Below, piece after piece: positions 1 through 11,400 of a stretch of 64,000 nt of DNA. How positions within the stretch are numbered: the first letter of the stretch is position 1; every line of letters starts with the position of its first letter. The notes below the pieces were generated by a model. The model was not told where the DNA came from. It did not search any database and worked only from the letters and a program-made list of their open reading frames with translations. This stretch comes from Hevea brasiliensis (taxonomy: Eukaryota; Streptophyta; Magnoliopsida; Malpighiales; Euphorbiaceae). Position numbers and translations under genes: made by a program. The stretch is taken from positions 73,893,652 to 73,957,651 of the forward strand of contig NC_079496.1 of the NCBI RefSeq assembly GCF_030052815.1, written 5' to 3'.

Positions 1-780
1 GGTGTTGATCAAGATGGAATCTATTCCTCTAAGTAAATAGAGATAAAATCCTATGTTCGTTTAATTATTCTTGCTGTTTCAAGTTCCTGGCCTGGATAGA
101 TAGATTTAATCAGAAAAGAGTTTCTAATGAGAAAATCTTTTTAATCAAGAACTGGAATTAAAAGAGAACATAATATTCATAGCAAATGATGTTTGACATA
201 AACCATGACTCCAGCTTGAGTTGGGATTTTATAACAGAGAGATTTTAGTGCATGGTAACATATGATTATAGGTTCATTTAAGGTAAAACTTATTACTAAT
301 TGGGTGCCCATGGCATGCTATGCTAGGTGTTAACCATGGTCTATGAGGTGCATAAAATGATTTAGAGAAATCATTTATTGTAAGAAAGAGTTCTGATGAT
401 ATTAAGAGTTGATATCATATCTCATTGCCAATTAGTGATGAGCCTAGTAAGTCGCACACATACACAAGTTATCACCTAATTAAATATGATTTAATTAATT
501 AATTAAAAAGTTTAATTGATTAATTAAATAGGTTTGGTTCACAATTAAATTGCAAAGTCCCTAGCATGACTTGAAACCAAATCTAGGTTATTGGATGTAT
601 AGTATAAGTTAAATTTATATTTAAAGTGTTTAAATATAAATTTAATTAATGAGAAATTAATTAATAAAGATTAATTAATTAATTTATATTTGATACAAAT
701 TGATTAGAAGAAGAGAAATAATTATTTTGGATTGAGAACTCAAAATTAAGCCACAGGGGCATTTTGGTCATTTCACAGGG

Positions 781-950
781 TGACATGTGGCACCATGAGA
801 TGGCGACACATGGTATTACACATAAGCTTGCCAAATGTCTTTTAATCATGTAAGATGATTAAAATCATGATTAAATATAGGTTTGACACGTGGCACAATG
901 TGATTGGGTCAATTAAACCTAGAACCAATTAAAGGGTGACATGTGGCAAG
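781..950 (+). promoter_or_regulatory. Cluster of G-box-like motifs in copia U3
   Basis: Four copies of a motif close to GACAYGTGGCA lie upstream of the TATA box: TGACATGTGGCA at 781-792, GACACATGG at 805-813, TTGACACGTGGCAC at 883-896 and TGACATGTGGCA near 938-949. The third contains a true CACGTG G-box (887-892). A reversed CCAAT box (ATTGG) follows near 903. G-boxes are bound by plant bZIP and bHLH factors. That this cluster drives the element is inference. Confidence 0.5.
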
Positions 951-971
951 GGTTTAATGTGTTGACCTAGC

Positions 972-978
972 TATATAA
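972..978 (+). promoter_or_regulatory. TATA box of copia A 5' LTR
   Basis: CTATATAAG lies about 570 bases before the LTR end. The same box is kept at the equivalent place in the other family LTRs, for example 33766-33772 on plus and 4466-4473 on minus. Transcription should start about 30 bases downstream. Confidence 0.7.
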
Positions 979-1545
979 GTGTTGTTATGAAAAGAAAAAT
1001 AACACCAGCAGCAACCACTCCCTTGGTGCCACCACCTAGAAGCTCTCATTCTTCTATTCTTCTTCTTCTTTGATCAATCCAAGAGATTAGCAAACAATCT
1101 CTTGAATTAAGAACACTAGGAATTGTTTCTAGTGTCCTATTTACATCCTTAATATCTTAAAATGTAGAACTTGATTTTCTAAATAATAGAAAAAGCTTTA
1201 GAAGCTGTTCAAGGGCTTCCATAGGTGTTCTTGGTGAGGACAAGCTAGTGGGACAACATCTGGTGTCCTGAATATGAATCTCAAAGGCGCAAATACACTG
1301 CAGTGCATCAAGAGGTTAGTGTGTTTGTTCTTGATTTAATCTAGGATTCTAAAATTAATCTGATTAATTTTAAAATCTTAAATGGAAAATACAGATTCAA
1401 AAACATATTAAAAGTGCTTTAATATGTTGTTTATCATTGAAATCAAATAGATAAAAATAAATCTTGCATGAAGCATGTGACCCTAGGTGAAAATTTTTGA
1501 ATTCAATGGTATAAACTTGTATTTTTCACGCTTTCGCTCCTTCAA

Positions 1546-1559
1546 TGGGTATCAGAGCC
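1546..1559 (+). other. Primer binding site of copia A (Met-tRNA type)
   Basis: TGGGTATCAGAGCC starts one base after the LTR end. It differs by one base from the usual TTGGTATCAGAGCC, which is intact in copia B and D of the same family. Confidence 0.85.
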
Positions 1560-3329
1560 ACTATATTTGCCATTTAGATTATTGATTATATGATTTATTT
1601 ATGTGTTTTGATCATGAGATGATTGATCCATTGCTAGTTGGATCAAAAGGTATGGCGGCATGCTTGATTTTCCATATTTGGTGCGCACTCTTTGGGTATC
1701 CCATGGTGTACATGGTTTGATTCTTGATGTTGCAATTGTTGTATGATCTAAAAAAAATCATCGTATGTCTAATTAAATTGTTTAATTATAATTTTAATCA
1801 CATAATTAAATTTTGATTCAAATCAGAATTTTAAAAATTATTTGAATGTGATTCAAATCTGAATTTTAAAAGTTGTTTGAATGTGATTCAAACCTGAATT
1901 TTTAAAATTATTTGAATCATATTAAAATCTGAATTTTTAAAGTTGATTGAATAATATTCAGATCTGATTTTTTAAAAAATGTTTGAATGTGATTCAAATC
2001 TGATTTTTTAAGAAATGTTTGAATGTGATTCAAATCTGAATTTTTAAGGTTGCTTGAATGTGATTCAAATCTGAATTTTTAAATTTGTTTGAATGAGATT
2101 CAAATCTAAATTTTTAAATTTATTTGAATCATATTCAAATCTGGATTTTTAAGTTGAATATGTGATATTCAATTTAATTTAAGTATGTATGTTTTATTTA
2201 ATTGTTAAACAGTGATATGCATCATAGATGATCATGGACTATAAAGGACCAATATGATTAGATTGTTTCTTTTATGTTTCTTTTGGATTGTAAATTAATT
2301 TATTTATTTTAATTTATTTTGGGCATGTATTATTAAGTTTGTAATAATTTTTGGGTTGTAATTTCATTTATTTAAGTTCTTGTAAATTTGCCTTGGTATG
2401 CCAAGGATTACTAAGTAATTGGATTGCAAGAGGTTCAAGGAGGTTAAGAGCATTGGTGGGACCAGTGAGAGGAATTGAAGATCAAGTGTTGATTATGTAC
2501 TCCTTTAGCAAATATTATAAAATGAATGAATGAAATGCACCTAGAAATGCCCTGATTCAATTCTTGGTGGCTCAGAATTGAATCCCTTAAAAATTCCATG
2601 ATCATACCATATTTACTGCTTATCCATGAATGCATGAGATGTATGGGAATGTATGCAATTATATGATATATGCATGCTAAATGGATAATGTACAAAGTGA
2701 GACCTTAATAGTAATTAGGATGACCATAAAATCTTCCAAACAAATGATTAAGTTGGAAATGCTATAATTAAAGTAATTATAACATGGGCCCTCCATTGGG
2801 ACAATTATTTTAAGAAATTTTAAATAGTTGCATTAGATGCAATTAATTTAAGAGATTTTCTTAAGAATAATTGTTAAGCATGAGATGTTGTAAATATATA
2901 AATGGTTTGGTGGCCAATATTGGATGTACCTGAGGACATTAAAATTATTTGCATAATTACTAGCTCAATGGGATCAACTTAACTAATGCAAGATAAGTCA
3001 ATAGTGGATGTACCTGAGATTTTGAGCATTAGGGTCTAGGTAAAGGATTGAACCTCACATGAGATGTAATGGGCAAGGAGTTACTCACTTATAGTTTATT
3101 GTAATTCCAATAACAGATGTACCTGAGGATGATCAATAGAATTATAACAATTCAATCACCCACTAGAAATCCATCCAAGTAGGATTTCTGTTTTCTACTT
3201 TGGAAGTGTAGGATTCGCTAAGTTAGTGGGAGGACCAATTTGATTAAAAGACCATAATCATTTTGGTTAATTGCTTGATACATTTACTAATTAATCTGGT
3301 TATTTTTTGCAGTTAATTTTCTGATAATA
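1560..3329 (+). other. Long untranslated leader of copia A
   Basis: About 1.77 kb between the primer site and the gag start carries no credible gene. It holds the minisatellite at 1815-2155. It also holds three copies of a 20-base motif containing GATGTACCTGAG at about 2916, 3000 and 3109. Matching leaders occur in copia B (25339-27108) and D (54396-56126). It would lie in the genomic RNA, where packaging signals are expected. Confidence 0.75.
1815..2155 (+). repeat. Minisatellite in copia leader, unit about 35 bp, about 10 copies
   Basis: About ten diverged tandem units of 34-36 bases. Each has GATTCAAATCTGAATTTTT followed by TTTGAATGT. Adjacent units make short inverted repeats of the form TTGAAT-3 bases-ATTCAA. 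The same array is present, inverted, at about 26520-26850 (copia B) and 55570-55870 (copia D), so it is a family trait. Confidence 0.85.
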
Positions 3330-3902
3330 ATGAGCACAGAACAACTGCCACCTTCTAATATCCTTGCAGGCATACTTAATCGCAATAGGTTGATAGGACC
3401 TAATCAATCTGATTGGCTAAGAAATTTGAAACTTGTCCTGAACCTTGAACATATAGGATATGTTCTAGACTCAAATGTTCCTGGTCCCTTATCTCCAGAG
3501 GCCACACAAGAGGAACATGAAACTTTGGACAAGTGGAAGGAGCATAATATGAGAGCTAAGTGTTACATGCTTACTTCCATGAAGTAATGAGTTACAGAAG
3601 CAACATGAGAACATGCATAGTGTGAGTGAGATCCTCCTTTACCTATAAGAGTTATATGGTGAGCACAGCAGGAATGCTAGGTATGAGATATCTAGACAGT
3701 TGTTCCGCATGAGGATGTTTGAGGGATAGAATGTTGGGGATCATGTCCACAAGATGATTCGGCTGATTGAGCAGTTGGAACATCTTGATTTTAACATGGA
3801 TTTCCAACTATAAACAGATTTGATCCTTCAGTCCCTTGCTAAGTCTTTTGGGAATTTTGTGACAAATTTCCATATGACTAAACAGGAATGCACCTTGGCT
3901 AG
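3330..3902 (+). pseudogene. gag: Copia A gag, N-terminal part (interrupted)
   Basis: Gag forms the virus-like particle that packages element RNA. The first ATG (3330) opens with MSTEQLPPSN, the same start seen in copia B (25338) and D (54395), and runs 85 codons in a UBN2/DUF4219-type gag domain (WLRNLKLVLNLEHIGYVLD). A stop follows at 3585-3587. Homology continues to 3902 through further stops with conserved pieces such as RQLFRMRM and QLEHLDFNMDF. At 3902 copia B cuts the gene after codons for CTLA. Gag resumes at 29233 with LLNMLVIAQKN, exactly continuing the copy B sequence. Confidence 0.85.
3898..3902. repeat. Target-site duplication of copia B, left copy
   Basis: GCTAG directly left of the B terminus is repeated as GCTAG at 29228-29232, right of the other B terminus. 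Confidence 0.9.
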
Positions 3903-6006
3903 TGAAGGAACAGAAGCGTGAAAAACACAAGTTTATACCATTGAATTCAAAAATTTTCACCTAGGGTCACATGCATCATGCAAGATTTATTTTTATCTAT
4001 TTGATTTCAATGATAAACAACATATTAAAACTCTTTTAATATGTTTTTGGATCTGTATTTGTCATTTAAGATTTTAAAATTAATCAGATTAATTTTAGAA
4101 CCTTATATTAAATCAAGAATGATTACACTAACCTCTTGATGCACTGCAGCGTGTCTGCGCCTTTGAGATTTGTCGTCAGGATACCAAATGTTATCCCTCT
4201 AGCTTGTCCACACCAAGAACACCTATGGCAGCTCTTGAACAGCTTCTAAAGCTTTTTCTATTATTTAGAAATTCAAGTTCTGCCTTTTAAGAGATTAAAG
4301 ATGTAAACAGGACATTAGAAACAATTTATAGTGTTCTTAATTCAAGAGATTGATGGCTAATCTCTTTGAATTGATGAGAGATGAAGAAGAATAGATGGAG
4401 AGCCTCAAAATGGCATGACAAAGGAGAGGAGTGGCTGCTGGTTGTTTTTCTTTTTCATAACAACACTTATATAGCTAGGTTAACACATTAAACCCTTGCC
4501 ACATGTCACCCTTTGATTAGCTCTAGGTTTAAGTGACCCAATCACATTGTGCCAAGTGTCAAACCTATATTTAATCTTGATTTTAATAATCTTATATGAT
4601 TAAAAAACATTTGGCAAGCTTATGTGTAATCCCATGTGTCACCATCTCATGGTGCCACGTGTCACACTGTGAAATGACCAAAATACCCCTGTGTCTTAAT
4701 TTTGAGTTCTTAACCCAAAATAATTATTTTTCTTCTTCTAATTTATATAAAATATAAATTAATTAATTAATCTCTATAAATTAATTTCTCATTAATTAAA
4801 TTCATATTTAAACATTTTAAATATAAATTTAACTTATACTATACATCCAATAATCTAGATTTGGTTTCAAGTCATGCTAGGGACTTTGCAATTTAATTGC
4901 AAACCAAACCTATTTAATTAATCAATTAAACTCTTTAATTAATTAATTAAATCATATTTAAATAGGTGATAACTTGTGTATGTGTGTGACTTACTAGGCC
5001 CATCACTAATTGGCAATGAGACATGATATCAACTCTTAATATCATCAGAACTCTTTCTTACCATAAATGATTTCTCTAAATCATTTTATGAACCTCATAG
5101 ACCATGGTTAACACCTAGCATAGAATGCCATGGCCACCCAATTGGTAATAAGGTTTACCTTAAATGAACCTATAATCATATGTTACCATGCACTAGAATC
5201 TCTCTGTTACAACATCCCAACTCAAGCTGGAGTCATGGTTTATATCAAACTGTATTTACTATGAATATTATGTTCTCTTTTAATTCCAGTTCTTAATTAA
5301 AAAGATTTTCTCATTAGAAACTCTTTTCTGAATAAATCTATCTATCCTGCCCAGGAACTTGAAACATCAAGAACAATTAAATGAACATAGGATTTTAACT
5401 CTATTTACTTAGAGGAACATATTCCATCTTAATCAACACCTACCTCCATATATAACTAGTAGGAGCCAACAGATGCCCATATACCCATACATAGTACAAG
5501 TATGAAAGCAGTATCAAACTCAAACTACCTATATACAAGATAACTGTGATATCTCAGGTCTAAAGATTATATGCACTGATATAATTTATGACAAAACATT
5601 GACAAGAGTAAACTCCATGTGCTTGTCATAAGTGTCACTGGTTCAGCCTACTTATCATGTATAAGTGCCTATCATGTTTGTTATATGGCATGAGACTCAC
5701 CATTCCATCCTGTTTATATCTCATATAAATAACTTGGTAACAAACATGAATGCAATCTTTCTGGATATGTCATGTCCTTATTATGAAGTATCCTCGATTG
5801 TGAACCTATTTATGATACTTTGTGCTAAAAATATTGTCACTCATATTCTTAACAACTTAAGAATAATATTTCTAACAAAATATCAATGGACCTTTTCTAT
5901 TACACATAAGTATATTATGTAAACAGAAAAGTGGAAATACCTTTTATTAATAAAAATATGTACAAGATATATACTAAATGATATGCTCTAGGGAATACTA
6001 CTAACA
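3903..6006 (-). repeat. Copia B 3' LTR
   Basis: Read on the minus strand it starts TGTTAGTAGTAT at 6006 and ends CTTCA at 3903. It lies next to the purine-rich tract AGTGGAAGAT of the internal region. It is the same length as the 27124-29227 copy. A TATA box lies at 4466-4473. A perfect CACGTG occurs near 4655. Confidence 0.93.
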
Positions 6007-6012
6007 ATCTTC

Positions 6013-6526
6013 CACTAGCACTAGAGCCATTCATTACAATATCTTAGACCTATCTTCTCAAGATGTCAGTCTAACTGAGCTTGTGATAAAGGCTTAGTGA
6101 ATGGATCAGCTGGTTTTTCAGCTGATGTTATTTTTTCTGCATGGCTATATCGCCTTGCCCAACTATATCTCTGATAATGTGGTAGCGCCTTTCTATGTGT
6201 TTGCATTTATGGTGAGACCTTGGTTCCTTAGCCTGTATGACTGCTCCATTGTTGTCATAGTGTAGTGGAACTGCTGACTCAATGGAAGGAACTACTGTAA
6301 GTTCTGTCACAAACTTCTTTATCCAAACAGCTTCCTTTGCAGCATCTGATGTAGCAATATACTCAGCCTCTGTAGTGGAATCTGCAGTCGTGCTCTGTTT
6401 GGAACACTTCCAACTGACTGCACCTCCATTACAAATGAACACATATCCAGAGGTAGACTTTCTATCATCGATATGTGATTGGAAATCAAAATCAGTATAA
6501 CCATCCAATTGCAAGTATCCACCTCC
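6013..6526 (-). pseudogene. pol: Copia B RNase H and pol C-terminus
   Basis: RNase H removes the RNA strand of the RNA-DNA hybrid during reverse transcription. The longest open piece (6128-6514, 128 codons) has the copia RNase H signature: GYTDFDF with the first acidic residue, KSTSGYVF, VSWKCSKQ, a TEAEYIA block with the catalytic Glu, and a YDNNGA block with the next Asp. Downstream the frame is lost after IAMQKK, but DPFTKP and a terminal RYCNEWL remain close to the polypurine tract. One stop separates it from RT at about 6526. Confidence 0.85.
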
Positions 6527-7430
6527 TTAAATCAAGAATAAATCCTTAATTCTTCTCAAGTACTTAAGGATATTCTTGACAGCTATCCAGTGTTCCAAAC
6601 CTGGATTGGATTGATACCTGCTAGTCAAACTAACAGCATATGTGATATCCGGCCTAGTACACAACATTGCATACATTAAACTTTCAATAGTCAAAACATA
6701 TGGAATCCTGGCCATCTTATCTCTTTCTTCAGGTGTCTTTGGAGATATCTCTTTAGAAAGGTGGATACCATGTCTCACTGGTAACAATCCTCTATTGGAA
6801 TCAAGCATGTTAAACCTCTTTAACACCTTTTCCAAGTATAAACTTTGGGATAAACCAATTATTCTTTTCTCTCTATCTCTATATATGTGAATCCCAAGAA
6901 TATAGGTTGCCTCCCCTAAGTCTTTCATGGAGAATGTATTTGACAACCATACCTTTATAGTTGTCAACATACCTGTGTCATTACCCATCAATAGTATGTC
7001 ACCCACATATAAGATAAGGAAAGTGATAGCACTGTCACTAACCTTCTTATATACACATGGCTCATCCTCATTTTTGATAAAACCAAATGATTTAATGGCT
7101 TCATCAAAACGGATGTTCCAACTCCTCGAAGCTTATTTCAACCCATAAATGGATCGCTTTAGCTTGCATACCTTGGAACCATCTTGGGATTCAAAACCCC
7201 TAGGTTGTTCCATGAAAATGTTTTCTTCAATGTATCCATTGAGAAAAGTTGTTTTGACATCCATCTGTCAAATCTCATAATCATAGTGTGCAGCTATTGC
7301 TAATAAAATCCAAATTGATTTAAGCATGGCAACAGGAGAGAAAGTCTCCTCATAGTCGACTCCTTGCCTTTGGCGGAACCCTTTTGCTACTAGCCTTGCC
7401 TTATAGGTCTCTACCTTTCCATCAGAACCA
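6527..7430 (-). pseudogene. pol: Copia B reverse transcriptase, active site mutated
   Basis: RT copies element RNA into DNA. The 6527-7006 frame carries the second half of a copia RT: WLSNTFSMKDLGEA, YILGIHIYRD, LSQSLYLEKVLKRF and PYVLTIESLMYA. The catalytic YVDD reads YVGD (codons at 6998-7009), one Asp replaced by Gly, which should abolish activity. Upstream (7010-7430), fragments including the VAKGF and ETFSPVA blocks continue through stops and frame changes. Copia A kept YVDD at the same place. Confidence 0.87.
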
Positions 7431-8492
7431 ATTTGAGATACCCTGGTTGTTCTACGAGGAACAGCTGTAGATGTTTCATCAACGGGTATAGGTTGACTAG
7501 ATGGATCTATATCCATATGATCTGTTGGTTGGTTAGAATTCTCCAATTCTAACTCTATTTGCCTTCCTTTGCCTCCTTCTTGAACAAACTGTTGTTCAAG
7601 AAATGTGGCATCTCTACTTATCACAACCTTTTGTGAAGTAGGCAAATAAAAATAATATCCAAAACTATCTTTTGGATATCCAACAAATCGACCTTTTTCT
7701 GATCTGGTCTCCAATTTATCAGTGTTCAGCTTTTTAATATAAGCTAGACAACCCTAAATCTTAACATGCTTAAGACTTGGTTTTCTTCCATGCCATATCT
7801 CATAAGGTGTGGAAGAAACTAATTTTGATGGAATCCTATTCAGAATATACAAAGCTGATTCTGATGCAAAACCCTAAAAGAAGATTGGCATATTAGTATA
7901 GCTTATCATACTACGTACCATATCCAATAGGGTACGATTTCTCCTTTCAGATACACCATTCAGCTGTGGCGTTCCTGGAGGAGTCAGCTGAGAAACAATG
8001 CCATGCTCTCTCAAGTATTCATCAAATTCAGTACTCAAATATTCACCTCCACAATCTGATCGAAGAGCTTTAATACTCTTTCTTGTTTGATTTTTTACTT
8101 CAGATTTAAATTCTTTAAACTTTTCAAAGGATTCATGTTTGTATTTCATCAAATACAAATACCCAAATCTTGATTTATCATCAATAAAGGTAATAAAATA
8201 ATGATAGCCCCCTCTAGCGATTACTTTAAATGGACCACATACATCACTATGTATTAGTTCCAAAATATTTTCAGCTCTTAGCCTTTGTCCAACAAAGGGT
8301 GATCTAGTCATTTTGCCCTGAAGGCAAGATTCACAAGTTAGAGTAGGCTCAAAGCCCAATAAGGATAAAATCCCCATTTTCTCCAGTTTTGCAATCCTAT
8401 CTTCTGCAACATGACATAACCTTAAGTGCTAAATATATTTTGAACTTGAGTTGGTTTTCACCATGGCATTGCATTCTTTTAGATTGCTATAC
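7431..8492 (-). pseudogene. pol: Copia B integrase
   Basis: Integrase inserts the cDNA into the genome. The 7874-8377 frame (167 codons) covers the end of the HHCC zinc finger (CESCLQGK) and the catalytic core, with first Asp in HSDVCGPF, second Asp in LRSDCGGEYL and Glu in GVSERRNRT. The 7268-7714 frame carries the C-terminal part ([17 protein letters not shown]) and the linker into RT. Stops separate the pieces, for example at about 7872 and 7757. The 5' end is cut by gypsy X. The retained linker to gag shows that B has no protease, like copia A. Confidence 0.88.
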
Positions 8493-8497
8493 TCTAG
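8493..8497. repeat. Target-site duplication of gypsy X, left copy
   Basis: TCTAG precedes the X terminus TGTCACACC and recurs as TCTAG at 24538-24542, after the other X terminus. Removing X and one copy rejoins the copia B gag and integrase-linker sequence. Confidence 0.93.
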
Positions 8498-11400
8498 TGT
8501 CACACCCTACCCCTCTGTAAGGCATAACATGATCCCGTAGTATACCTAATGAATTACCAACTCCGTCTACTGATAACCCATTAAATACACTACAAGGGAT
8601 TTTAAAAACTTTTCTTACTTCTTTTACAGTGGTGAGCATTATTTACAGGTGTTAAAAACTTTTTGTGAACTGACTTGAAACAGTTAACACATTTAGACTA
8701 TTAGTAATTTCTGTAAAAATTTTGGCAGAGTGCCATCTGTATTTTGAATAAAACAGTTCTTCAGAAAACCTGTAAAAGTACTTCAATATATTTCCAAATC
8801 TTAACTCCAACATAACTCAACACAACAAATTTCTCAACTCAAATCCACAGTAAATTTTCAAAGACTGAGATAAGGAAATACAGTACAATTTTTACAAGCC
8901 AAAATATCTCATAATTTTCTTTACAACTTCAATATATAATTTTAATTTACAACTGCTTAAACCAAGAATAATATGTACATACAGTGGTCATACATTACAG
9001 TACAAAATGCAAAATGTGGTATACTCGTTATACCCGATAATCTCTCGCTGGATGTACTAGTAGCCTAATTTGCTGCCCTATCTGTCTGTCTACCTGCGAC
9101 AGCAATGAAAAGCTATCGCTGAGACAATGTCTCAGTGGTGCACAACATTAACCAAATACAACTTTAAATCACAATTCATAAATCATATAAATGATGGATA
9201 CGTAAAATCATAGTTAAATTCAAGACAATTAATGTCATAAGGAATTTAACACAATATCACAATAAATCTCATAAATCAACACGTAGTTAAATTTAAAAGA
9301 CAGTGAATGTCAATAAGAATTTAAATTCATTTCACAATCTCACAATACATATCAATAAATCAAACATAGCTTAATCATGTTCCAAAGTTCAATTCATCCC
9401 AAAAGCCGATTGCTAATGAGGTATTCAATTCGTCCCAAAAGTCAATGACTAATGAGGAATAACATAGCTAGCTAGCAAAAATATGAGTACTCATTCGATT
9501 CGTCCTCAACAGGCACACACCTCAACACTTCAGCCAGAGAGGGAATTCAATTCGTGCCACTAGACAAGCTAGCGAGGAATACAATCAATATACATGATAG
9601 CTGTGGTTTCAAATCATTTCCAATGCTTTTCAATCAATAAGTATCCATCAATATCATTCAAACAATTTTTCATAGTATCAAACCATTTACAATGCTTTTC
9701 AAGCAATAAATATTCATTCAAACACATTTCCACAATTTAAAACAATAATGTACAAATAGTCATAATTCATTTCAATTGAAAAAATTCAAAAGAAATAGCT
9801 GTTGTGCACAAACCTCTGATAACTGTCTCCTGGTCTTGACTCAGTGTTTCCTTCCCTTTTCCTGAGTCTTTGCTAACTGAGAAACACAATTTGAAGTGTT
9901 TTAGTACTAAATTAAACTGTCTGTAACGATAATGCTTGATAAGTAATTCACTGAATGATATTATTTGCCTAATCAACCTAATATATCGACCCTCGATGCA
10001 TTCTAGGTAAATTAGGTTTTAATGTTACTAACATGTCATATTCGATAGTCTTTTAGGGTTGGTACATGTTACCAAGTTCATTTTCGTGTATACTGCATTT
10101 TCTTGCAATTTGCTGGATTCCGGGATACTAGTTTGACCTAGCCGGACGACCTAGTTCCCTCGGTTTTCGGGTTTTGGTCAAAACTAAAAACTTGTAGATC
10201 TATGTCTTATGGAACGCAGGGCAAAATTTCAGGTTATTCTGAGTTATGTATACCAATTTATGGTCATTTTACAATTACTGGTCAAATTGCACTAAAATTG
10301 GTCATTTTAGGTCATTTTAGGTCAATTTTGGTTCGGCCAGTTTTTGGACCCGAACTTGTGCAAGCTGTTTGACTTGCTTATGGTCATTTCTGGGCTTTGG
10401 TGTCTTCATAAGACTTGTAGATATGGGTCTTAACTATTCATGGTCAAAATTTCAGGTCAATTGAATCTGTTTTGAGTGAGTTATGGCCTAAAAACTAACT
10501 GCTGCCCAAATGGTCAATTTTCAGGCCTCAATTGCACTTACTCCGGATTTGGTCATTTTTCAAGCTACCTTGCAAGCAGAATTTTGGCAAGCTTTCTTCA
10601 TGAAAGTTGGCACATTTTGTGCCTAGTTTCACCTCCAATTGGTCTCATACCAATTGGAGCCACACACTTAAAGTTATAAGCCTAAAACACAAACTGCCTT
10701 ATTGCATTTCTTTCATACACATCAAGGATCACTCCTAACACTTACCAAACTCAATATTCAAACCAATTCGGGTTATACCATAACCTAAACATAATTCACA
10801 ACATATTATAGGTCATTTTGGCAGCTTAAAATCACATTCAACATGCACTATAAAGTACAGAATTTGTCAAACTCAATTTACAACAATTCAAGCACCTAAT
10901 CATAACAGTTTTACATGTCCAACCTCACACCATCATATATACACTCAAACTGCCATAACATCCAACCCAATTCAACATTAATATACCATAAACCAAGCAT
11001 GAATTCCAGCATTCTTCAAGAGTTAACAACCTGCCGCAATGGTACCTTTACATTCCATTAATTTCCAAGCTTCAAATTTCAATTCACATTTACATATACT
11101 AAGTATACATCACCCAAACAATTTCCTACACAATATACATTTAATAAATCATTTAATTCACCATTTATAAGCAAAAATAAACTGCCTTCAAAGTGTTTCC
11201 ATGGCTACCAAAAGTACACATCCCCATTCAACATCAAACCTTAAAAATTTCTCCATAAATCAAACACCCATAACATCCTTACAAACTTTAACAAAGCAAC
11301 AATCAAAAACACAAACTTACCTATTGTTGGGACTTGCTAAATCTTCAATAAAACTTCTTAAAATTGCTATCAAACTCTTCCTTGTGATGTGGGGATAAAC

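Larger units (their letters stand above)
1..1544 (+). repeat. Copia A 5' LTR (left end outside window)
   Basis: The sequence matches the other copia LTRs of this family at 3903-6006, 27124-29227, 32264-34236, 56142-58246 and 60238-62327. It ends with CTCCTTCA at 1544, followed one base later by a Met-tRNA primer site. About 566 bases of U3 are missing to the left. A TATA box lies at 972-978, so R should begin near 1000, and the region after it is R-U5. Confidence 0.92.

Noticed and set aside
1546..1559. tRNA-Met gene fragments at the TGGTATCAGAGC sites
   Set aside because: Only the 12-14 base complement of the tRNA 3' end is present, placed next to LTR ends; these are primer sites.
1815..2155. 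Possible CRISPR-like array
   Set aside because: The units are contiguous diverged tandem repeats without unique spacers, in a plant retrotransposon leader.
5665..5922. An 85-codon frame repeated in copia LTRs (also 28886-29212, 57906-58163, and on minus 32348-32596 and 60322-60570)
   Set aside because: It lies in U3 antisense to the element, has no domain, and recurs only because the LTR recurs. Composition follows the AT-rich LTR.
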